Below the pieces are notes generated by a model, which was given only the letters and a program-made list of their open reading frames with translations, made no database searches and was not told the origin of the DNA. From a virus: 22,057 bases of DNA. The position numbers were made by a program, and so were the translations under genes. The stretch lies in the IMG/VR virus record IMGVR_UViG_3300025122_000185, positions 1-22,057 of that record; one strand, given 5' to 3'. Shown in pieces: positions 14,956 to 22,057 of this stretch. Within the stretch, counting starts at the first letter, position 1, and each line of letters opens with the position of its first letter.

Positions 14956-17900
14956 ATGGGAAGCGACACTCCAGGATATACCCCGAGAGAACTAGCACAA
15001 AGGCTTTTAATAGATCGTATAGACGAGATACTTAAGCAAACGGGCAGAAGTACCGGCTTCCCAGGCGAGGCGGTCTATGCAAACAAGACAGCCAAATGGG
15101 GCGAGGACGGCGGTGTCATGGCACGCACCAACCAGTCAGGCGACCAAGTTATCGCTGGACCGCCTGCCGTTGCGATTACAAGAGTGGTCCAGGACAACCG
15201 CGACTCGGACGGGCTCCTGGAGGATCTGTTCGGCACGGGACTCAATACCTACGATTCACAGACCCTGGTAAATGCTTTTGTGCCAAAACAGACTCTTAGT
15301 TTATTAGATCTCGATTCTAAGATACTCAATTCGCTCGTACCCCAGGTCACCGTATACAAACTATATCCTGCTGGCGGTCTGATGATCCCCGTGGAGTTTA
15401 AAAAATCTTGGTTAAAACCTAATCCGCTGAGTGCTAAAGCTTTCTCCGGCGGGGGTCAGCCTCAACATAAAGATATTAGAGTTGGTTTTACGGGCTGCAC
15501 AATTACACAAATGGGAGAGAACCCCGCACTGGTCGATTCTAATCTCAAGGTGCAACTTACTGTAGAAACCCAGGATTTAAATAATTTATTTTATAGATGG
15601 AAAATTCCCCGCACCAACGATAAATGCGATCCAACCACCAAACTCCACACCTGGGCTGCCCAACAAAAGCGCAAGGTGGAGGCGGGGACACTCGATCCCG
15701 CCAAACTGGCCCGGTCGGAAGGTCAGAGGATTCTAGACAATGGAATAGCTTGGATTGACTTAATTAAAATGAATCCGAAAGGAACGGCTAATTCCAATAG
15801 CTGTGACTTGTCATACAATCCGGCTGAATCCGCCATAAAATTAGTAATAAATTATGGAACACCATCGCCCTCCTCGATCAGACGCATGCTAAGAGATGCC
15901 CGCCCCGCTCTTATCTATAGAACTGCCGCTGCTGCCCGTGCTGCCATCGACAAAAGTTCGAATAGGAGATTGACCGAGACAGCCAAGGCAAAAATAATAG
16001 CAGATGCCGAATACAACGAAAGACTAATTGGTGAAGAGGGAGAGGAAGAATTTAACAAACGAATAGAACAACTGACTCCCACATACGACAAAATCAAAGA
16101 AATTATTCAAAATCATAAACAAATATATTATTTACAATTGAGCCATCATGAATTTGTTCTAGGCCCCGACTTACAGGTTGAATTAAAAATTCATTATATA
16201 GCTAGAAGTGAATTGATGACACGCACCCCACAGGCAGATTTACTAAACGATCCGAAAGTGCGACAGGAGTTAGCAGACGTAACTCAAAAGATGAAGTCGA
16301 TAGAAGCACAATTGGCCCCCTTGCAAGAAGTAGTACCCGAAGAAGGACTCGACCCCGACTCGAAAGCATATGCAGAGATTGTAGCCGGAAACGCAGACCG
16401 GGAGTCATGCCGTGGTCCGCTTAAAGCAGAATTAAAGACAATACAAACGAAGTATGATGCGATGCTTCGAAATTCAAAGAAACGATTATACAACCAATTG
16501 GTACTAAAAGACCACCCAAGTTCCAGAATCTATAAGGTTCGCATTCCGAAAGGACTCCCATTGCAGCCTGAATTTCGGCTGAACCCCCATCAGGAATCAA
16601 TAGATTATCCTTTACTTATTAGAAATTACACAGACGCATGGTGGAATCCGGGACAAAACCGCTCGGTGCATGCCAGCATCGCCCAACCAGAACTTGATAA
16701 GCTTGCGAACGGTGAGGAAATGAATGATGACGTATCCGGTGCCTCCGATGAGCGAACAAATCTCTTGATTAAATCTTTTAGTGACGAGCAGGATTATTAT
16801 CAACTTAATTTTGTTTTTATAGGAGATATTGTGGAAGCCGCCTTAGAATTGGTGGCGTACAATAACGAGTATTTCGGGAAGACTCCGATTCCGCGCCCCG
16901 GCGAGCAAGCCGGGATTGCATCCATCTCAGGCGGCGCAGTGTCCACATTTTATAGAGAGGTAAATGAGGATGGAACACTCGGTCCACTTGCCACAGCCAC
17001 AATCGATCTTCTTGGAAAATATGTTTTCGGAGATATTGAACTCCCCCGGAAGTTAGGCGCACCCGGCATAAAATGTGTTAATATAGCAGATATACCAATT
17101 GATGTTGAGTTTTTCAGAACCTTTTGGTTTAATAAAGTTATATCCAAACCAGGCCGAACAACGTACTTTCTTAAAAATCTGATCGATGGCATCATGAGTG
17201 ATTTGATTCCTTATGCGATTACAAGCAGGGCGGTTACAGCACACAACACAGATCCCAAAAAGCCACCCACCACGAAAAGAAACTATTTTTCATTACCAGG
17301 GACCGGACAAGGTTTAAATGCAAAATTAAGGAAAGAGATAGTCCCCCCCAAAGAACCTAAAAAAGCCACCAAGGACGAACTAAAAGCCTGGGTCGACCTT
17401 CAAACTGGTTTGAACGACAAGGAGCGCGCACAGCTTCAGGAAATGTGTGAAGAGGATCCCACATTCTGTGCAGCAGCAGCAACTCAGGAAGTACACGCTG
17501 AAGTAAAATATGTACCTTATTTCACGACATCAGAGATTTCGGAACAATTAGAAAAAGAGTATGACGACTCCGTTGCCACCCTCGCCGCTGCTGGAGGTTG
17601 CGGCACCTCGCCACCGCCCCCGACCAGTTATGATGTTGTTTTGATTCAACAAAAGCCAGCAGGAGCAGTAAGGCGTACCGGAAGCCCCGAGATTGATAAA
17701 ACTCAATCCATTCAACATTATATTTTAAATGTGGCAAATAAAAAAGCACTTATAAGCGCCACATTTAAAAGAAATGACGTTTCTGCAATGCAAACCGCAA
17801 ATCTGATGCAAGATTCTGTCATAAATAGCCGTGGAATAATGAGGGAAAAATATGATGCCGATGTTTTGTTACGAGGCAACGTTGTTTACAAGCCCGGAGC

Positions 17901-18330
17901 AATATTGTATATTGATCATTCTAGATTACAATCAAACAAAATAGATGTAGACTCGTTCAATCGGCATTATAAGAACAATATGCTTGATTGGGCGTTAAAA
18001 GTTTCACCTGCCAGAGCACTAGGGCTCGGTGGATATTTTACAGTAATCAGTGTAAGTCACGATTTTGGACACCTTGGAACAGGTGCAAAATGGCTCACAA
18101 CTTTATCAACTAAATGGCTTTCGTTCGAACACATTAAGGGTCTTGCAGATCCCTGTGGCGAAGCACCCACATCTAGCGAAAACGTGTGTTTAATAGAAGC
18201 AACAAAGTCCAGAATTGAACAGGCGGAAATCGCCGCCAAAAAGGCCGAGGAAGCAGCCGAAAAAGCCGCAGCCGAAGCGAAACTCACCTCCCAAACACCG
18301 AATATTCCGATGGGCGGTCGCAAATTGTAA
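14956..18330 (+). CDS. Large baseplate hub protein with gp27/gpD-like C-terminal part
   Basis: This 1124-aa protein is probably the central hub that links tube, baseplate and spike. The best evidence is at about residues 925-1060: YILNVANKKALISATFKRNDVS, then YDADVLLRGNVVYKPGAILYID and RALGLGGYFTVISVSHDFG. This order (V...L.GNP/V..KPG..I.I, LGLGGYY.V..V.H) recurs at the ends of phage hub proteins of the gp27/gpD type. Other parts are β-rich (residues 130-200, LVPQVTVYKLYPAGG onward). Charged helical insertions lie at about 323-385 and 441-515. There is a cysteine/proline linker (GGCGTSPPPP) near 878-890 and a Glu/Ala/Lys-rich helix at 1087-1112. No lysozyme domain is visible. The start is 3 bases after the LysM-like gene, with GGAAG upstream. 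Confidence 0.7.
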   Translation: MGSDTPGYTPRELAQRLLIDRIDEILKQTGRSTGFPGEAVYANKTAKWGEDGGVMARTNQSGDQVIAGPPAVAITRVVQDNRDSDGLLEDLFGTGLNTYDSQTLVNAFVPKQTLSLLDLDSKILNSLVPQVTVYKLYPAGGLMIPVEFKKSWLKPNPLSAKAFSGGGQPQHKDIRVGFTGCTITQMGENPALVDSNLKVQLTVETQDLNNLFYRWKIPRTNDKCDPTTKLHTWAAQQKRKVEAGTLDPAKLARSEGQRILDNGIAWIDLIKMNPKGTANSNSCDLSYNPAESAIKLVINYGTPSPSSIRRMLRDARPALIYRTAAAARAAIDKSSNRRLTETAKAKIIADAEYNERLIGEEGEEEFNKRIEQLTPTYDKIKEIIQNHKQIYYLQLSHHEFVLGPDLQVELKIHYIARSELMTRTPQADLLNDPKVRQELADVTQKMKSIEAQLAPLQEVVPEEGLDPDSKAYAEIVAGNADRESCRGPLKAELKTIQTKYDAMLRNSKKRLYNQLVLKDHPSSRIYKVRIPKGLPLQPEFRLNPHQESIDYPLLIRNYTDAWWNPGQNRSVHASIAQPELDKLANGEEMNDDVSGASDERTNLLIKSFSDEQDYYQLNFVFIGDIVEAALELVAYNNEYFGKTPIPRPGEQAGIASISGGAVSTFYREVNEDGTLGPLATATIDLLGKYVFGDIELPRKLGAPGIKCVNIADIPIDVEFFRTFWFNKVISKPGRTTYFLKNLIDGIMSDLIPYAITSRAVTAHNTDPKKPPTTKRNYFSLPGTGQGLNAKLRKEIVPPKEPKKATKDELKAWVDLQTGLNDKERAQLQEMCEEDPTFCAAAATQEVHAEVKYVPYFTTSEISEQLEKEYDDSVATLAAAGGCGTSPPPPTSYDVVLIQQKPAGAVRRTGSPEIDKTQSIQHYILNVANKKALISATFKRNDVSAMQTANLMQDSVINSRGIMREKYDADVLLRGNVVYKPGAILYIDHSRLQSNKIDVDSFNRHYKNNMLDWALKVSPARALGLGGYFTVISVSHDFGHLGTGAKWLTTLSTKWLSFEHIKGLADPCGEAPTSSENVCLIEATKSRIEQAEIAAKKAEEAAEKAAAEAKLTSQTPNIPMGGRKL

Positions 18331-18336
18331 TAAACT

Positions 18337-19722
18337 ATGGCAAAGAATCAAAACAGTTCAAAGCGAATATTTAATTTAAGGAAGCAATATTTAAATCATG
18401 TTGTTCCAACTGATAAATATGACAATTTCTTTGACTCATCGCTAACTCCACATTATGGTAAAGTCGATACGAAAGGCAATGTAGTATATCCCTCTGAACG
18501 TCACCTTGTGGCATTATCCGCAAACAAAGCAGCCTCCACAGATACAATATATGTACTAAATTTTGTTGCCGAGGCTTTTACGGATTTACAAGATCATCTT
18601 AATAAAGCGAATACACTGGGGCTTATTAAAAACGAAGCGAACAATATTCAAACGATTGTGCCAACTAAAGGCTGGGAGAGTGTCCATACTAAATATGCCG
18701 CTCATATTCGAGCACTTTATCAACCATTGGTATCTGTTTATCTTGAAAAGCCAAATGAAAAAACTGGTCTACAGTTTGCTAGACCAACCAATTTCGAAAG
18801 ATACCTACAATCTATTACACATCTCTACAAGACCAAGGGATCCAAGTTTCCCCTAAGTCGCTCATCTTTTATATTATCGCAAAAATGTTCAAAATTTATT
18901 TCTGGACTTATTATAGAAATTGAACCATCGATAGACTATTCTGATGATGCGGCAAAGAATTTCACATATATAGAAAGTGCAAATTTTGAGTTTTACATGA
19001 GATCGCTTAGAAAGTTTGGGTTTATGGCAGACAAAGAATATCCAGGCAGAATTATTGCCGACCTTGGCACCCCAGAAATGCAAGATTATATGGCTTTATA
19101 CAACATAAGTTTTGATAATCTTTTTGAATCATATTATTATAAGGCAACTGATTATGATTATGAGTGCATTCGAGTTTACTTAATACAGTTTTACAACAAT
19201 TACGCTTCGGCATATCCTGTTGTCTCGGAAACAACAACGTGCCATAGCAGGTCTGCTAGAAAATATTTTTTCAATGCAAGTGAGCTTGCCCTAAGAAGAG
19301 GTCCAATTATGGGTACTTATAACAATCAAACAAGTATGACCCATACAAAGCTTGCAGAGCGAATACCGCTATCGGACAATGACATACAAGATAAATATAA
19401 TCAAGATTTTTGGCTTCCTATATATGCTGAATTTTTAAATTATGAACTATCCAACCCTTTGGATCAACATAACCTAGAGAAAACTATTAAAAATGCAAAA
19501 GATTTAAAGAAAAGTGTTGACTTTGATACTGCAATAGGTTATATTGGAGATAAGTTCAATTTTTATCGCTACCCTTTAAGGGACTTGGCACTAGCAAACT
19601 ATGAAGATAAAACCAAAACATCAACCGGCACTACCACGTCAGCAACATCCCCAGCTTCACCTTCGAATGGTGGGGGCAGTACATCCGGTACAGGCAACAT
19701 GGGTGGAACCGGTGGATATTAA
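18337..19722 (+). CDS. Probable virion-associated protein of unknown function with Gly/Ser/Thr-rich tail
   Basis: I do not recognise a named family for this 461-aa protein, though its style resembles proteins next to hub genes in other marine T4-like phages as I remember them. It has no signal peptide or membrane segment. It is rich in Tyr, Phe and Asn. Notable stretches are FPLSRSSFILSQKCSKFISGLIIEI (about residues 169-193), YIESANFEFYMRSLRKFGFMAD, then IADLGTPEMQDYMALYNISFDNLFESYYYK and VYLIQFYNNYASAYP. The last 35 residues are low-complexity Thr/Ser/Gly and likely flexible. Codons are very AT-rich (12 of 60 bases are G or C at 19081-19140). No Shine-Dalgarno site is visible, and it begins 6 bases after the hub stop, so it is probably coupled to the hub gene. 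A tail or baseplate role is inferred from position only. Confidence 0.75.
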   Translation: MAKNQNSSKRIFNLRKQYLNHVVPTDKYDNFFDSSLTPHYGKVDTKGNVVYPSERHLVALSANKAASTDTIYVLNFVAEAFTDLQDHLNKANTLGLIKNEANNIQTIVPTKGWESVHTKYAAHIRALYQPLVSVYLEKPNEKTGLQFARPTNFERYLQSITHLYKTKGSKFPLSRSSFILSQKCSKFISGLIIEIEPSIDYSDDAAKNFTYIESANFEFYMRSLRKFGFMADKEYPGRIIADLGTPEMQDYMALYNISFDNLFESYYYKATDYDYECIRVYLIQFYNNYASAYPVVSETTTCHSRSARKYFFNASELALRRGPIMGTYNNQTSMTHTKLAERIPLSDNDIQDKYNQDFWLPIYAEFLNYELSNPLDQHNLEKTIKNAKDLKKSVDFDTAIGYIGDKFNFYRYPLRDLALANYEDKTKTSTGTTTSATSPASPSNGGGSTSGTGNMGGTGGY

Positions 19723-19732
19723 TAGGTAAACT

Positions 19733-20935
19733 TTGCTTATTCAAGCATTAGACGACAAGCAACACTGTATTGGCATTTATCACGATGGCAAGCTAATCTA
19801 TGATTGTGACGAATTCGACCTTGATACCGTAAGTGCAACTTGGAATTATAGTCCTATTTTCGCTCAAAAGAATGCTGTCATTGCCTCTCTGTTCGTTAAG
19901 GGGAAATCATTGGATGAGGTATGTCCTGATTTTTTAAGACATCGTTGGGAGGCTATCAATGCTCGTTTGAGGGCATTCTACAAGTCATTTTCAACAGCGA
20001 AAGTCTCTCTTGATAAGCACTGCTTCTATGATCTCGTCCCCCAAAGATTTTTGCTTGAATATTGTGAGGTTAAGAATAAAATCACTGAGCACATCCTCAA
20101 AGAATATGACAAGCCAGAGAACTATGATTTTATGAGAAATCTGGCGGAATTCACATACAACATTAGACAACAAAAACTAACTGTTGACTACGCAGAAATT
20201 GCGAGAGAAAGCCACCAATTTAAGACCAGGAATTTTTTAAAAAAAAGCAAATATATTAAGCCACATATTTCATATAATATTCACGGAACAAAAACTGGTC
20301 GAATGACAACTTACAAAGGAGGCTTTCCGATACTAACTTTAGATGCAGACTATAGAACTATATTGAAACCTACAAATGATTATTTTGTTGAGCTTGATTA
20401 TAATGCTGCCGAACTTCGGGTTCTTCTTGGACTAAACGGAAAAGAACAGCCACAAGACGACATCCATCAGTGGAATATTGACAATATTTATCGCGGTATG
20501 GGAACCCGCGAAGAAGCGAAGAAGCGTATATTTGCTTGGCTATATAATCCAAAGTCTAAGGACTGTCTATCAAGTCGATATTATAACCGTGATGAAGTAT
20601 TGAGAAAGCACTTCAATGGAACACAAGTAAAAACCTTTTTTAAGAGACAAATAGAAGCGGACAAACACCACGCATTAAACTATTTAATACAGAGCACCAC
20701 AAGCGACTTGGTACTATCCAGAGCGTTTAAAATTGCAGATGTTTTGAAGGAGAAAAAATCCTTTATTTCTTTCACACTTCATGATAGTATTATCATAGAT
20801 TGCGATGATAGCGAGCGTATAATTATTGGAGAGTTAATAGATATTTTTTCTGAAACTCCTTTTGGCGTTTTTAAGGTTAATGTAAGTGCTGGAAAATCAT
20901 ATGGCACAATGAGGAGACTAGAATGGATACAATAA
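19733..20935 (+). CDS. Compact family A DNA polymerase (polymerase domain only)
   Basis: This 400-aa protein is predicted to synthesise DNA. All core family A motifs are present in order: TKTGR (residues 186-190); motif A ELDYNAAELR with catalytic Asp222; the O-helix R259-K263-F267-Y271, the same spacing as Arg754-Lys758-Phe762-Tyr766 of E. coli Pol I; N316...Q320 before the palm helix; and motif C LHDS with catalytic Asp351, where the usual HDE has Ser352. No 3'-5' or 5' exonuclease domain is present, and only about 180 residues precede TxTGR, so the thumb is reduced. The start is TTG at 19733: a stop in the same frame at 19727 excludes a longer protein, and AGGT lies upstream. It overlaps the next gene by 13 bases. 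Finding it among virion genes is unusual. Confidence 0.88.
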   Translation: MLIQALDDKQHCIGIYHDGKLIYDCDEFDLDTVSATWNYSPIFAQKNAVIASLFVKGKSLDEVCPDFLRHRWEAINARLRAFYKSFSTAKVSLDKHCFYDLVPQRFLLEYCEVKNKITEHILKEYDKPENYDFMRNLAEFTYNIRQQKLTVDYAEIARESHQFKTRNFLKKSKYIKPHISYNIHGTKTGRMTTYKGGFPILTLDADYRTILKPTNDYFVELDYNAAELRVLLGLNGKEQPQDDIHQWNIDNIYRGMGTREEAKKRIFAWLYNPKSKDCLSSRYYNRDEVLRKHFNGTQVKTFFKRQIEADKHHALNYLIQSTTSDLVLSRAFKIADVLKEKKSFISFTLHDSIIIDCDDSERIIIGELIDIFSETPFGVFKVNVSAGKSYGTMRRLEWIQ

Positions 20936-21759
20936 TCGGTCTTGGAAAGGCGGGCTGTGCTATTGCAGACAAGTTCGCTCAATACCCTCAATATAAAATT
21001 TTTAAAATCGATAGCGAAGGCATAGATAAAGACGAGAAATGTACACATCTCTTAAAAAGACAAACATCTCCAGAGGAATATGAACAACACATTCCGTCTC
21101 TGAAAACTTTTTTTAGGCACACGACCAATGATATTCTTTTTGTGCTTTCCGGGGCTGGATATATCTCGGCAACTTGCTTGGGGATATTAGAGCAGTTATC
21201 TCATAAAAGCTTGAGTATTCTTTATATTAAACCTGATCGTGAATTTTTGGGAGAAAACAACGCCCTCCAGGAAAGGGTAGTGCGATGTGTTTTACAAGAA
21301 TATGCTCGTTCGCATGCCATTGGACGCATATATTTGGTTGACAACAAGATGCTCGAAACAATATTAGGTGATGTTCCAATTATTGGATATTATGACAAGC
21401 TAAACGACTTAATCGTATCAGCGCTCCACATGGTGAACGTATATGATCATCAAACACCAGTCCACACCACGGCTTATGAACCTAAAGAAACAGCAACTGT
21501 AAGCACAATTGGTGTTGTTGATATAGATAGCGGTGAAGAAAAATTGTTTTTTTCCCTTGACAGTATCTCTGAAAAGTGTTATTATTATGCTATCAATTCA
21601 ACAGCACTTGAAACAGATGGCAAACTACTACGACGATTAACCGAGAATATTAATAAAAATATTGACAAAGACATCAGAGCAGCATTCCAAGTTCATTCTA
21701 CATCATACGAACAGAATTATGGTTATGTAGTTGTCAACACAAGTCAGACGAATAACTAA
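20923..21759 (+). CDS. Divergent tubulin/FtsZ-like protein
   Basis: This 278-aa protein follows the FtsZ/tubulin order of elements. IIGLGKAGCAIADKF (residues 4-18) matches the first nucleotide loop (GxGxxG). NDILFVLSGAGYISATCLGILEQL (69-92) matches the FtsZ stretch FVTAGMGGGTGTGAAP, but the GGTG core is YISA. ILYIKPD (99-105) fits the next strand. RIYLVDNKMLETILGD (135-150) fits 'IPNDKLL', and YYDKLNDLIVSALHMV (156-171) fits helix H7 'FGAANDVL', with the guanine-binding Asn and Asp kept (Asn161, Asp162). A C-terminal β-domain follows; I do not find a clear NxDxxD catalytic loop. GAGGAG lies before the start, which overlaps the polymerase stop. It could polymerise or bind nucleotide in an altered way. 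A Rossmann-type protein is the alternative. Confidence 0.62.
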   Translation: MDTIIGLGKAGCAIADKFAQYPQYKIFKIDSEGIDKDEKCTHLLKRQTSPEEYEQHIPSLKTFFRHTTNDILFVLSGAGYISATCLGILEQLSHKSLSILYIKPDREFLGENNALQERVVRCVLQEYARSHAIGRIYLVDNKMLETILGDVPIIGYYDKLNDLIVSALHMVNVYDHQTPVHTTAYEPKETATVSTIGVVDIDSGEEKLFFSLDSISEKCYYYAINSTALETDGKLLRRLTENINKNIDKDIRAAFQVHSTSYEQNYGYVVVNTSQTNN

Positions 21760-21768
21760 AAAGATAAC

Positions 21769-22032
21769 ATGTTAAAGAAAGTAGTAAATTTTATAAAGAG
21801 ATATTGGAAACGAGCAGTTGTGATGCTTCTATTTTCAGCGGTTGGGACGGTTCTCGCCACCATTACATACAACGAAGGTTTTGAATTTGGACGGATAGTC
21901 GGTCACTGCGAGGTGGCATGTTCCGTATTAGGTGCGGACTTCTCGGGATTCGAATATGAGGGCGCTTGCCAGTGCGAACAAGCAGGCGGCTTTATTCTTA
22001 CTATTCCGGTCGATCACAGTTTTTTTAATTAA
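21769..22032 (+). CDS. Small single-span membrane protein with four cysteines
   Basis: This 87-aa protein has a basic N-terminus (KKVVNFIKRYWKR) followed by one hydrophobic helix at about residues 16-33 (AVVMLLFSAVGTVLATIT). By the positive-inside rule the remainder should face the periplasm or cell exterior. That part has a GFEFGRIVGHCEVAC segment and a later ACQCE, giving Cys47, Cys51, Cys67 and Cys69, which could form disulfides. The helix has no lipobox and no clear signal peptidase site, so it is probably a membrane anchor. The gene starts 9 bases after the tubulin-like gene without a Shine-Dalgarno site, suggesting coupling. The function is unknown; lysis, superinfection control or a membrane partner of the upstream genes are all possible. 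Confidence 0.7.
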   Translation: MLKKVVNFIKRYWKRAVVMLLFSAVGTVLATITYNEGFEFGRIVGHCEVACSVLGADFSGFEYEGACQCEQAGGFILTIPVDHSFFN

Positions 22033-22057
22033 TTTTAATTAATCTCTTGACAGCACC

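Noticed and set aside
22025-22057. AT-rich inverted repeat and TTGACA at the end of the window
   Set aside because: The stem would be only A-T pairs without a reliable T-run, and the window ends before a -10 box could be seen, so neither a terminator nor a promoter can be supported.

Overview
The window is part of the late (virion-assembly) region of a contractile-tailed phage (myovirus) distantly related to T4. All genes lie on the + strand, spacing is tight, and several genes overlap. Strong Shine-Dalgarno sites precede the main structural genes. I see no tRNA, rRNA, CRISPR array, integrase or insertion sequence. The host cannot be read from the sequence. The protein style (T4-like head and tail genes plus a small family A DNA polymerase) resembles uncultured marine T4-like phages as I remember them, but that is inference.

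Layout. (1) 1-2452: the end of a gp22-like scaffold gene and the gp23-like major capsid gene, closed by a GNRA-loop terminator. (2) 2553-5227: three neck and tail-completion genes, by resemblance and order gp13-, gp14- and gp15-like. (3) 5340-8927: a very large tail sheath (997 aa) and the tail tube. The tube gene ends in a fresh 65-bp tandem duplication that has replaced its last codons. (4) 9049-10111: a gp26/tail-assembly-chaperone-like gene with a split four-cysteine pair, then a 59-aa reading frame. The second frame overlaps the first at a run of seven T's and may be reached by ribosomal frameshifting. A perfect 11-bp terminator follows. (5) 10200-18330: a small gene of unknown role, the tape measure, two paralogous gp48/gp54-like tube-initiator genes, a LysM-like (gp53-like) baseplate gene and a 1124-aa hub protein. 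(6) 18337-22032: a conserved-looking 461-aa protein of unknown role, a 400-aa exonuclease-less family A DNA polymerase, a divergent tubulin/FtsZ-like protein and a small cysteine-rich membrane protein.

How it works together. Regions 1-5 follow the T4 assembly logic: scaffold and capsid form the prohead, neck proteins close the head, and the tape measure with its chaperone sets the length of the tube that grows from the gp48/gp54-like initiators on the baseplate. Sheath and terminator protein then complete the tail. Region 6 is different. It joins a minimal DNA polymerase directly to a tubulin-fold protein whose nucleotide-binding glycine loop is degenerate, and it is the least explained part of the window.

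No gene-free stretch exceeds 300 bases. The largest gaps are 2453-2552, 5228-5339, 8928-9048 and 10112-10199, and they hold the terminators, the duplicated tube-gene end and weak promoter candidates.
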